Part shown: positions 25,181 through 33,085 of the stretch, piece after piece
How positions within the stretch are numbered: position 1 is the stretch's first letter
How the letters are laid out: every line of letters begins with the position of its first letter
NCBI GenBank assembly: GCA_012729675.1
Contig: JAAYCR010000093.1
Span: forward strand, 1-35,846
Reading direction: 5' to 3'
DNA length: 35,846 bases
Source of the DNA: Phycisphaerae bacterium
GTDB taxonomy: Bacteria > Planctomycetota > Phycisphaerae > Sedimentisphaerales > Anaerohalosphaeraceae
Notes under the pieces: model-generated
What the model was told of the DNA's origin: nothing
Seen by the model: the letters and a program-made list of their open reading frames with translations, nothing else
Databases searched by the model: none
Translations under genes and position numbers: made by a program

Positions 25181-26929
25181 TTATCCCCAGAAATAATGCC
25201 AGTGGTAGTCCAGGGTTATCGTTTGGCCCGGGGCCAATTCAACCGTCCACTCGGCCTGCCCGATGGAGTTAAGCTGGAACCACCACGACGGCCAATTGCA
25301 CCAGTTCCACCACACCGGCTGGCCGTCTTCAAGCACAATTCCGTCATAGCTGTTGCCCAATTGTTTGATCACCGCGTCATGGCTGCCTTCGGTCATCGTT
25401 CCCAGCACCGAACGGCGCACGGCAAGGGACACCGGCTTGTCGCTGAAGTTGGTAAGCGTGACAGCACCCCGCATGTCAATTTTGGACAATGAATTGTTGT
25501 TCCACTTGGCTGCGTTGGGGGTCTGGCCGATCTGTTCATTGGCATTTTTGACGCCGATATTGACGGCCGTGGTCAGCTTGATGTCGCCCTTATTGCCAAT
25601 GGCGGTATAGGTCATCATCCCCTGCGCCAGCACTCTGCCGTCCTTGAGAATTGTTGCCGGGGCCGTCGTCAATGGAGAGTCCGACGTATTGGTGAGGCGG
25701 ATTTTGTGAACGGCAGACGGCGCGTGAAACATCTTGGCCAACTGCATCTGCCGGTCGTTATTGAAGTTCCGGCTCAACTCCAGCGGCGGCGCAAAGGCAA
25801 GATCGAGCCAATAAACATCCTCATACGCCAGCGTAAACTCCGCCAGCGGCATCACCATACGCTGTCCTTTTTTCAGCGTAATTTGATCGACGGTGAAGAC
25901 AAACAAATCTTCGCTTTGCGCCGTCCCCTCCTGGTCGGCCCCCTGATTCAGATTGACAATCTCGGCCGCAGAGACCGCGCGATTTTCAATCGAAGATACG
26001 CTCTGGCTCATAATCGCATTGGAAAACGCGTTGGCTGTTCTGTTATCGGTCCTGAAATATCCGGATAGAGATGCTGTAATCCCCTGAAACGAAATCGGAT
26101 CAAGTACATCCTGGAATGCAAATGTGGGAACTCCGACAACCAGATGCATCTTAACGTCGTTCAGATCGGCCAGCTCATTGATGATATAGGCCTGAAGTTT
26201 CAGGATCGCCTTGCCTTTGCCGTCGATCTCCACGCGATAGCTCGGAATCCATCGAACGCCCCGCTGGACGTAGGCCATCCCCACCGCCGCCTTCGGTTCG
26301 GGCTGCCTGCCCTTCCAGTCCAGTTGCAGCGTCAGGGTGTCTTTCTGCTGTTTGCGGCGGACTGTGTCGTTGACCTCGTCCAGAAAGGTGATCGCCTGGA
26401 TTTGATTGACAGGCAGGGCACGGGTGCCGTCGGGGGCTTTCAGCAGGACGATTCGGTTCTGCGCCTGGCTCGATACCAACGACGAAGGCGCCGTCGGCTC
26501 TTCGAGGACACGCAGGATCGTCGCCTGGTAGGTCTCGTTTTTGTAGCTTTCTTTGATCAGAATTGTTTTGCCGATATTGCCCTTGATGAGGTCTTCAATG
26601 CTCAGGCTGACCTGTTCGACATCCAGCATATCCCGGCTGGACACGACGCTGGACAGGGCAACCTCCGGCCGGGCGCTGTACGCCCAGAACGTCCCCATCA
26701 CCGGGCTGGGCAGCGTATCCAGCAGCACGTTGCCCTTGGCGTCTGTACTCAGTGCCCCTTCGTGCAGGACATAAGCGTGTCCGTCCTTAAAGACGGTGAC
26801 TTCCTTAACGGGCAGCTTGTCATAGACAGCAGGCTCCGCGGCCTCTTGTTCGGCTCTCGCTACTGCGCCGGCAAGCAAACCGGCGCAGACGACCAACATT
26901 ATTCGTGTAAAGGGTACGTGTGTTTTCAT
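25181..26929 (-). CDS. DUF4139 domain exported protein
   Basis: This 582-residue protein has a signal peptide (about 1-26, ending AVARA). It then follows the DUF4139 plan: VKEVTVFKDGHAYVLHEGAL, AYVQRGVRWIPSYRVEI, AYIINELADLNDVKMHLVVGVP, and a C-terminal beta-rich half ending WTVELAPGQTITLDYHWHYFW. It is a diverged cousin of the MuiA-like protein downstream, without its coiled coil. A Ser/Asn-rich linker (around residues 300-345) splits the domain at the place where the MuiA-like protein has its Gln-rich insert. ATG 26929 was chosen over an upstream GTG-type start because GGAGA lies seven bases before it. It sits 65 bases after the VWA gene, in the same transcript. The molecular function is unknown. 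Confidence 0.8.
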   Translation of the reverse strand: MKTHVPFTRIMLVVCAGLLAGAVARAEQEAAEPAVYDKLPVKEVTVFKDGHAYVLHEGALSTDAKGNVLLDTLPSPVMGTFWAYSARPEVALSSVVSSRDMLDVEQVSLSIEDLIKGNIGKTILIKESYKNETYQATILRVLEEPTAPSSLVSSQAQNRIVLLKAPDGTRALPVNQIQAITFLDEVNDTVRRKQQKDTLTLQLDWKGRQPEPKAAVGMAYVQRGVRWIPSYRVEIDGKGKAILKLQAYIINELADLNDVKMHLVVGVPTFAFQDVLDPISFQGITASLSGYFRTDNRTANAFSNAIMSQSVSSIENRAVSAAEIVNLNQGADQEGTAQSEDLFVFTVDQITLKKGQRMVMPLAEFTLAYEDVYWLDLAFAPPLELSRNFNNDRQMQLAKMFHAPSAVHKIRLTNTSDSPLTTAPATILKDGRVLAQGMMTYTAIGNKGDIKLTTAVNIGVKNANEQIGQTPNAAKWNNNSLSKIDMRGAVTLTNFSDKPVSLAVRRSVLGTMTEGSHDAVIKQLGNSYDGIVLEDGQPVWWNWCNWPSWWFQLNSIGQAEWTVELAPGQTITLDYHWHYFWG

Positions 26930-26994
26930 TTTTGTTTCTCCAGACAATAAGGGTTTCGTTTATGCGACGGTTTACGGGTTTGCATCCTCTTTCT

Positions 26995-28335
26995 TTATTG
27001 CTGTGTTCTCCGCGCGGCCTGGCCCTCGACCATCCCCTTGCGGCTCTCGCCCCAGTTGGCCTCGTCAAGCTGACCGGCCTGGCTTCTGTTTTCCGCGGCA
27101 AACCGTTCCAGTCCCGGGCTGTTCAGCGCAGCGGCGTTTAGACGCAGATAGTCGGCATTGTCATTCAGTACCTGACGGGCCTGTTCGATCTTGCCTTCGT
27201 CGCGCAGGGCGGTGGCGCGTTCGTTCTCCAGAACGCCGATCTGCTCGACGACATCGGCCGCGACGCGCGTATTGATGCTTTTTTCAACTCTGTCCGCATC
27301 GCCGGTCAGGATGGCCGTAATATGTGCATTTTGTGTCTGAAGCTCGGTTGTTTTCAGGTCTCGATATCGAATCTTCACGTCTGCAATCGGCAAGGGCCGA
27401 CTCAATGACGACGCCACACTCTCTGGTCCGGGGCCCACTTCCGTTTCGATCAGAACATACTTTTCATGCTCGCTGAAGACGCTGCCCATATCGACCAGGA
27501 TGGTTTGATTGTCGATATGCCCTTCGCGACCAAGCACGCGAACCGGCCTGACATAGGCCGGCAGATGAATCTCGATGCGGATTTCCTGTGCGACCACCGA
27601 CAGTGCCCGGTCAAATTCGCGGTCAAAGACCGACGCCAGGTCGTTGGGAGACTTGGCGAAATAATGTCCCCCGTCGCTCTTGAGGGCCAAGCGGCTCATC
27701 AGGTCCTCGTTGTAGCTTAGTCCCAGACCGATGGTCGTAACCGTCAGGCCTTTCTCTGCCTGTTGCCCTCCGAGTCTGCCCAGTTCTTCCGGTGAGCTTG
27801 GCCCGACGTTGGCATGGCCGTCGCTGAGCAGGATGACCCGGTTGACCCGGCCGGGCGACTGGAACTTTTCAACTTCCTTCGCCCCGGCCTGCACCCCGGC
27901 ATACAGCGCCGTCGTGCCTGAGGCCTGGATCTGCCCGATTTTGCGGATGACGTCTTCACGGTTTGTCATCTTGGTCGCCGGCACCAGCACCTGCACGCTG
28001 GAATCATACGTCACCACCGACACAATATCGTCGGCGTTGAGCCGCCGCAGCGCCAATATCGCCGCCTCGCGGGCATGCTGGATGCGTTCGCCGCTCATCG
28101 AGCCGGACTTGTCGATCACCAGTGCGATGTTGACCGGGGAGCGTTTTTGAACCGCTTCCAACGGGTAGCCCGTCAGTCCGATGCGAAGGTAGGCGGTCTG
28201 TATCTTTTGCTCCAGCATCAGGGGTTTGTCCAGTTCCGCGGTCAGGGTAATGGTGGACGCCTCCGCGGGACTGACGGTCATGATAGCAAAAACGCACAAT
28301 ACCGCCAGTAACAGGATTGAAAATGTCGTTTTCAT
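26995..28335 (-). CDS. exported von Willebrand factor A (VWA) domain protein
   Basis: This 446-residue protein has a signal peptide (1-26, ending SPAEA), a beta-rich stretch with the sequence AELDKPLMLEQ, then a VWA domain (about 67-240) with an intact metal-binding MIDAS motif DKSGSMSGER, the Thr of SGTTALYAG and the Asp of ILLSDGHANVG. VWA domains of this kind bind protein ligands through a divalent metal. A beta-sandwich (~245-340) and an Arg/Gln-rich helical tail follow; the layout resembles YfbK-type proteins. It is the first gene of the leftward operon with the two DUF4139 genes and diverges from the two-component system. AAAGGA precedes the ATG. Confidence 0.88.
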   Translation of the reverse strand: MKTTFSILLLAVLCVFAIMTVSPAEASTITLTAELDKPLMLEQKIQTAYLRIGLTGYPLEAVQKRSPVNIALVIDKSGSMSGERIQHAREAAILALRRLNADDIVSVVTYDSSVQVLVPATKMTNREDVIRKIGQIQASGTTALYAGVQAGAKEVEKFQSPGRVNRVILLSDGHANVGPSSPEELGRLGGQQAEKGLTVTTIGLGLSYNEDLMSRLALKSDGGHYFAKSPNDLASVFDREFDRALSVVAQEIRIEIHLPAYVRPVRVLGREGHIDNQTILVDMGSVFSEHEKYVLIETEVGPGPESVASSLSRPLPIADVKIRYRDLKTTELQTQNAHITAILTGDADRVEKSINTRVAADVVEQIGVLENERATALRDEGKIEQARQVLNDNADYLRLNAAALNSPGLERFAAENRSQAGQLDEANWGESRKGMVEGQAARRTQQ

Positions 28336-28424
28336 TTGTGTTTCCTTTCGTTGGCCTTAGGATTTTGATAAAACAGTTAATGATCTTCGCTGTATATAAT
28401 GTACTCGCCAAACTCAAAAAGGGG

Positions 28425-28463
28425 TGTAAAAGGTCTGTAAAATAAAAGTCGTACAGTTTTACA
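28425..28463. promoter_or_regulatory. TGTAAAA boxes, candidate response-regulator site
   Basis: TGTAAAA occurs at 28425-28431 and again at 28436-28442, exactly 11 bases (one helical turn) apart, and in inverted form (TTTTACA) at 28457-28463. OmpR/PhoB-type regulators bind direct repeats with this spacing. The boxes lie between the divergent VWA operon and the response regulator gene, just upstream of the latter's promoter, so either or both sides may be controlled. Confidence 0.5.
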
Positions 28464-28475
28464 AAAAAGTTACAA

Positions 28476-28502
28476 TTGAAAAGGGGGGTTTTAGACTATA
28501 AT
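28476..28502 (+). promoter_or_regulatory. promoter of the two-component system
   Basis: TTGAAA (28476-28481), a 15-base spacer and a perfect TATAAT (28497-28502). The short spacer suggests that an activator is needed, which fits the boxes directly upstream. Confidence 0.55.
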
Positions 28503-28554
28503 GTAAGAGGAACGGAATGCAGGGATGCAGCACGATGAGGTAAGATAAGCAGCA

Positions 28555-29253
28555 ATGAAAGTCGGACAACACATTTTGGTGGTCGAAGATGAGCCGAAGA
28601 TTCGGGACGGCCTGAGGGATTTTCTGGAGTTCCAGGGGTTTTCGGTTATTTGTGCCGAGGACGGGCTGGCGGCCGAGCGGCTGGTGGCCGAGAGGCGGTT
28701 CGACCTGATTTTGCTGGATTTGATGCTGCCCAAGATCAGCGGTGAGCAGCTTTGCCTCAAGTGGCGTCAGCAGGGGCTGCGGCTGCCGATTTTGATGCTG
28801 ACCGCCAAGGGGCAGGAAAATGAAAAGATCGCTGGCCTGGATTTGGGGGCGGACGATTACATCACCAAGCCGTTTTCGCTTGAAGAATTGCTTGCCCGCA
28901 TCCGCGCGGTGCTGCGGCGCACTGACCCGACCTGTTCGGTCGGGCAGGCGTTTGCCTTCGGGCCGTTCACGGTGGATATGGAGCGGCTGGTCATCCGGCA
29001 CAATGGCAATGAAACCGTTGTAACCCGGCGGCAGGCGCAGATACTTCATTTGTTCGCCGCCAACCCCGACCTCGTCGTGACGCGCCAACAGCTTTATGAA
29101 AACATCTGGAAGGAGTCGCTGGAAGGCATCGAGACACGCACCATCGATATGCACATCATGCGATTGCGCGACCTGCTCAAACAGGCCGGCAGCGACAACG
29201 AGCTTATACAAACGGTACGCGGCGAAGGCTACCAATATAAATGTAAAAGTTAA
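28555..29253 (+). CDS. OmpR/PhoB family response regulator
   Basis: This 232-residue protein has a receiver domain (1-120) with the acidic pair in VVEDEP, the phosphorylated Asp55 in LILLDLMLP, the Thr of LMLTAKG and the Lys of DYITKPF. A winged-helix DNA-binding domain (130-230) includes VVTRRQAQILHLFAANPDLVVTRQQLYENIW and TIDMHIMRLRDLL, ending TVRGEGYQYKCK. It should be phosphorylated by the kinase encoded 150 bases downstream. Its likely DNA targets are the TGTAAAA boxes just upstream, which would make it autoregulatory and link it to the VWA operon (inference). Confidence 0.95.
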   Translation: MKVGQHILVVEDEPKIRDGLRDFLEFQGFSVICAEDGLAAERLVAERRFDLILLDLMLPKISGEQLCLKWRQQGLRLPILMLTAKGQENEKIAGLDLGADDYITKPFSLEELLARIRAVLRRTDPTCSVGQAFAFGPFTVDMERLVIRHNGNETVVTRRQAQILHLFAANPDLVVTRQQLYENIWKESLEGIETRTIDMHIMRLRDLLKQAGSDNELIQTVRGEGYQYKCKS

Positions 29254-29290
29254 AATCTAAAATGCAAAATGACAGATTACAACCCGGCCT

Positions 29291-29324
29291 GGGTGGCATC
29301 GGCTCTGCGCAGCAGACCGATGGG
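29291..29324 (+). repeat. 3'-end hairpin repeat, copy 3 (downstream of the response regulator)
   Basis: This is identical over 34 bases to the reverse complement of 2458-2491. It begins 37 bases after the response regulator stop codon, again in the direction of transcription, and folds into the same bulged 11-pair stem. It lies inside the RR-kinase intergenic region and could lower kinase expression. Confidence 0.75.
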
Positions 29325-29374
29325 ATACTGATTCAAGCATCAGAGATAACAGGAAAACGTTATCCACATTAAAC

Positions 29375-29402
29375 ATTTGAGATTTGAGATTTGAGATTGA
29401 AA
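29375..29402. repeat. ATTTGAG heptad tandem repeat at the kinase start
   Basis: Three exact ATTTGAG heptads in tandem (29375-29395) and a decayed fourth (ATTGAAA) run right up to the ATG at 29404. They replace any proper Shine-Dalgarno site. The same word occurs at 13654-13674 and near 14971. Confidence 0.7.
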
Positions 29403-29403
29403 A

Positions 29404-31416
29404 ATGTATAGACGTTTCTGGATAATTTGTTTGGTCATTGGCGCCGCCCTTCTGGTGCTCAGCGGGCTGGGGCTGTCCTCCCTGCGCCTGCACGAACGCA
29501 GTCTGCGCGCCGAGCGACAGGGTCAGTTCTCCGATGTCGCCGAGCAAGTCAGGATGGACGTCAAAACCAAACTTGACGACTTTCTCCAGATCGAGCAGGA
29601 GCGTCCCTATACCGATTATCAATACGATTATATCCCCGAAACCCTCAACGCGATCGAGGCCTTGGTTCGTAGCCCCTTGGCCGATTCCCTGACGCACGGC
29701 CTGGCCTTCGGGCACTTCCAGATCGATGCCCAAGGCAACATAATGACGCCCTATGTGCGTCCCGGTCTGCCCGCACAGGAGATGGGTCCCGTGCTGGCCG
29801 CTTATCTGGACACCGTGAAAACGAAGGTGCTGGAGCCGCTCAATGGCCCGGCAATCGCCCGCGCCCACCATCCGGAGCTTGGCATTGCGGACGCGGCTGT
29901 CACGAAGGAAGATGAACAACAGCAGCAGTTGGCGTTTCAAAACTTGGATGTTTTGGCGCAGGCTAATCCCAAACAAGATGTCCTGCTGCCGCAAAAGTCG
30001 CAACCGCTACAGCCACAGCAGCAACAGGCGCAGCAGCGGCTGCAGGCCGCACCCGAACGACAGATGGCCCAGCAGCGGGGTGCGAACCAAAGCCAGATTT
30101 ACAACATCGAGAGCATTCAGCAATCGCAGGCTTCCAATACGGCAATACTGACAAGAGAGAACTTTGCTCGGAATTACGACAATACGCAAAGTCAGATGAC
30201 GGCCGCGGCCGGCGGCATGGGGATCCCGAAGGGGATGGATGAGGCAGCTACCAATATCCAAGGCGACATTCCACAGGATCAGCGGCAGTCTGCCGCAGCC
30301 ACTGTTCAGGTTCGCATCGAGCCATTTGTCCCGCTGGTGATCCGAGATGGCACGGATTCGGAGACCGTCTTTCCCGGCGAGATTTTTCTGGTCCGCCATG
30401 TCCAGATTGAAGGCGTGCATCTGTTGCAGGGCTTTCGTCTCAATGAGACCGAGCTGGCCGAGCAGGTCGAGGAGTCTGCGCGGCGTCTGTTACGCGAAGG
30501 GATGGCGGCCGAGCTGACTCAGGCCTCGCACCACGAAGCCGCTCACGCCGCGATTCTGGACTTTGGCTTCGGCGAATTGGTTCTGAATTTGTTTGAAATC
30601 GACCCCGGCTGGATTGCGGTGCGGGTCGCCCGGCTGAATGCGTGGATGGCGACGATTCTGGCAGTCGTCTGGCTGGCCGTTCTGTTGGCGTTGCTGGCCC
30701 TGTGGCGAAATCTGTGTGAACAGGACAAACTGGCTCATAAAAAAGATGACTTCATCTCCGCTGTCTCGCACGAACTGCGAACACCGCTGACCAGCATCCG
30801 AATGTACACTGAAATGCTCGAAAAAAACTGGGTCAAAGATGAGACCAAACGTCTCGAATATTATGGGACGATGCGACAAGAGACCGAGCGACTGACCCGT
30901 CTGGTCGAAAATGTGCTCGATTTTTCGCGTCTGCAACGAGGCAAAAAGAAATTAGAATTCACGATAGGCGATGTCAATGAGTGCATTGCCAACGTGGTCG
31001 AAATGATGCAGCCCTGTGCCGAGCGAATGGGATTTGTCATTGAAACCGAATTTTCTTCCATCGAGCCGTTTGCATTTGACCGCGATGCGGTGATGCAGAT
31101 TGCGATTAATCTGATTGACAATGCCTTTAAGTATGCAAAAGAAGCTCACGAAAAACGTATCTTCATCCGGACACATTCCGTGAATGGAGCAGCCGTGATC
31201 GAAGTTGAGGACCACGGCCCCGGCGTGCCGAGATCCCAACAGAAGAAGATATTTGAGGCCTTTTATCGGTGCGGCGACGAAGCCACCCGCCAATGCGTCG
31301 GAACCGGCTTGGGGTTGGCCCTGGTCAAGAGTTTTGCCGAAGCCCATCGCGGCGGCGTCGAAATCCTCAACGCCAAACCCGCCGGCGCGCTGTTCCGCGT
31401 TCGCATCGCCCGATAA
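29404..31416 (+). CDS. membrane sensor histidine kinase with Gln/Asn-rich sensor region
   Basis: This 670-residue kinase has a transmembrane helix at 5-27, a very large extracytoplasmic region (28-412), a second helix at ~413-435, then the catalytic core. The core has the H-box VSHELRTPLTSI with His456, the N-box INLIDNAFKYAK, G1 VEDHGPGVP, the F-box KIFEAFY and G2 GTGLGLALVKS. It should phosphorylate the response regulator encoded upstream. The sensor region is unusual: residues ~173-240 are dominated by Gln (PQQQQAQQRLQ), followed to ~300 by an Asn/Gln/Ala-rich stretch with no visible fold. A compact domain (303-412) joins it to the second helix. No HAMP domain is seen. There is no ribosome binding site; an ATTTGAG array abuts the ATG. 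Confidence 0.93.
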   Translation: MYRRFWIICLVIGAALLVLSGLGLSSLRLHERSLRAERQGQFSDVAEQVRMDVKTKLDDFLQIEQERPYTDYQYDYIPETLNAIEALVRSPLADSLTHGLAFGHFQIDAQGNIMTPYVRPGLPAQEMGPVLAAYLDTVKTKVLEPLNGPAIARAHHPELGIADAAVTKEDEQQQQLAFQNLDVLAQANPKQDVLLPQKSQPLQPQQQQAQQRLQAAPERQMAQQRGANQSQIYNIESIQQSQASNTAILTRENFARNYDNTQSQMTAAAGGMGIPKGMDEAATNIQGDIPQDQRQSAAATVQVRIEPFVPLVIRDGTDSETVFPGEIFLVRHVQIEGVHLLQGFRLNETELAEQVEESARRLLREGMAAELTQASHHEAAHAAILDFGFGELVLNLFEIDPGWIAVRVARLNAWMATILAVVWLAVLLALLALWRNLCEQDKLAHKKDDFISAVSHELRTPLTSIRMYTEMLEKNWVKDETKRLEYYGTMRQETERLTRLVENVLDFSRLQRGKKKLEFTIGDVNECIANVVEMMQPCAERMGFVIETEFSSIEPFAFDRDAVMQIAINLIDNAFKYAKEAHEKRIFIRTHSVNGAAVIEVEDHGPGVPRSQQKKIFEAFYRCGDEATRQCVGTGLGLALVKSFAEAHRGGVEILNAKPAGALFRVRIAR

Positions 31417-31456
31417 ACACGCCGCCGATGCCTATTTGCGTTCGCACTGACTGCTA

Positions 31457-31485
31457 TTGACTTTCGCCCGCAATTGTTTTCTAAT
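31457..31485 (+). promoter_or_regulatory. promoter of the flippase/glycosyltransferase pair
   Basis: TTGACT (31457-31462), a 17-base spacer and TCTAAT (31480-31485), close to consensus. The start of transcription would be near 31492, giving a leader of about 57 bases that contains the dyad described next. Confidence 0.7.
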
Positions 31486-31495
31486 GAACCCATGG

Positions 31496-31517
31496 CTTTT
31501 ATAAGTCGATATAAAAG
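31496..31517. promoter_or_regulatory. operator-like dyad in the flippase leader
   Basis: CTTTTATA (31496-31503), six bases, TATAAAAG (31510-31517): a perfect inverted repeat just downstream of the predicted transcription start. It has the same arm length, spacing and inner TATA bases as the dyad at the GntR promoter (CTGTTATA-N6-TATAACAG). Confidence 0.5.
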
Positions 31518-31548
31518 CGATATATAACGGATTTGACGCGAGCGTGCG

Positions 31549-33069
31549 ATGCAAGAGGCTATTGAACCTCAAAACAATAACATTAAGACCAAAGAGCACC
31601 CCGATCTTTATCGAAAGTCGATAAAAGGCGGTTATTGGGTTATCGCTATGCGGGTGGTTCTTTTCGTCCTCGGCTTTGCCAAGTCGATCATCATCGCCAA
31701 CTTCTTTATCCTCGAAAATCTCGGCCTTATCGCAGTCGCCGCGATGATGATGGAAATCCTATCCACCTTCACCCAGACCGGATTCGAGACCGCACTTATC
31801 CAAAAAAAAGGCGACGTCGAGGATTATCTCGACACGGCATGGACGGCCGGGGTCATCAAGGGCGTCTTTCTGTTTCTGGTATTGTTCACCGCGGCCCCGC
31901 TTGTCGCGTCCATCCGCGTTCCTGAAGACAAAGTCCCGCTGGCCGTGGGAATCCTCCGGGCAATGAGTGTCTGTTTTTTGATCAGCGGAATCCGAAACAT
32001 CGGCACGATCTTCTTCCAAAAGGAACTGGACTTCCGTAAAGTGTTCACGCTGAACGTGGTGACCACATTGACCAATATCATTCTGTCCCTATCCCTTATG
32101 TATATTTTAAAAAGTATCTGGGGCATTATCATCGCCCAGATCATCGCCGCAATCGTAAGCAGCCTGGGCAGCTACATCCTCTCGCCCTACCGCCCGCGGC
32201 TGCATTTTGAACCCGCCAAAGCCCGCGAGCTTTGGCGCTTTGGCAAATGGATTTACGGCCAGACCCTTTTGTGCTACGCCTTGCAGATGGGCGATAACTT
32301 CTTCGTGTGGCTCTCCCTCGGCCTGCCCCAACTGGCGCTTTATAAAAACGCCTACAACTTCGCCAATATGCCGGCCACGGAAATAGGCAGCGCGATCGCC
32401 GCGGTCTCCTTTCCGGTGTATTCCAAGATTCAGGACGATATCCCCCGCCTCCGCGAGGCCTACCTGAAAACACTTAAATTTACGACGTTCGTTACTATCC
32501 CGATCTCTTTCGCGATTTTTATTCTCGGCCCGGATTTCGTTAAACTTGTCCTAAAAGAACACCTCTATCCGATGATCCCCGCGCTTCAGATTTTGGCGTT
32601 TGTGGGATTGATCGCATCAACAGGCGCGGCCAGCGGCGCGTTCCTGACGGCCCTTAGGAAGCTCCATACGATTACATTCCTTCTGTCCCTGCGTTTGTGT
32701 TTCCTGATCGCTATGATCTACCCTTTCACAACAAGATGGGGTATCGAAGGGACTGCTGTTTCGGTTTTGTCTTCGCAGCTTCTGATGTATCCTATCGGGC
32801 TTTTTTTCGCGTGTAAGTATTTAAAGTGCCGCCCTTGGAAAATACTGGAAAATTATGTTTATCCCGTGCTCGCCTCGCTATGCATGTACCTGGTTATCGC
32901 GGCCGTCCGCAGTCATTTGTTGACTGATACAACTATTTTCAATTTTCTTGTGATGGGCGCTATCGGCTGCGGCATTTACGTCTCCATTGCGTGGGCCATG
33001 GATACCGTTTTGTCACTCGGCGTGAGAACGATTGTCAACGACCAGTTAAAGGTCCTAAAGATGCGATGA
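31549..33069 (+). CDS. polysaccharide flippase (Wzx/MOP family)
   Basis: This 506-residue membrane protein has 12-14 hydrophobic helices and the N-terminal signature of the oligosaccharide flippase family: SIKGGYWVIAMRVV..., then NLGLIAVAAMMMEILSTFTQTGFETALIQKK. These proteins move lipid-linked sugar units across the inner membrane. The internal segment RLHFEPAKARELWRFGKWIYGQ and the pattern around YKNAYNFANMPATEIGSAI match the same family. The ribosome binding site is poor. It lies 16 bases before a WecF-like transferase gene, which suggests that the pair builds and exports one glycan. No polymerase or ligase gene is in view. Confidence 0.9.
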   Translation: MQEAIEPQNNNIKTKEHPDLYRKSIKGGYWVIAMRVVLFVLGFAKSIIIANFFILENLGLIAVAAMMMEILSTFTQTGFETALIQKKGDVEDYLDTAWTAGVIKGVFLFLVLFTAAPLVASIRVPEDKVPLAVGILRAMSVCFLISGIRNIGTIFFQKELDFRKVFTLNVVTTLTNIILSLSLMYILKSIWGIIIAQIIAAIVSSLGSYILSPYRPRLHFEPAKARELWRFGKWIYGQTLLCYALQMGDNFFVWLSLGLPQLALYKNAYNFANMPATEIGSAIAAVSFPVYSKIQDDIPRLREAYLKTLKFTTFVTIPISFAIFILGPDFVKLVLKEHLYPMIPALQILAFVGLIASTGAASGAFLTALRKLHTITFLLSLRLCFLIAMIYPFTTRWGIEGTAVSVLSSQLLMYPIGLFFACKYLKCRPWKILENYVYPVLASLCMYLVIAAVRSHLLTDTTIFNFLVMGAIGCGIYVSIAWAMDTVLSLGVRTIVNDQLKVLKMR

Positions 33070-33085
33070 CCCAAAAGGGTGTTTT

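Noticed and set aside
28459-29235. 258-codon minus-strand frame
   Set aside because: Antisense of the response regulator gene, whose motifs are complete.
29257-30003. 248-codon minus-strand frame
   Set aside because: It runs antisense through the kinase sensor region and the hairpin repeat; no domain and no ribosome binding site.
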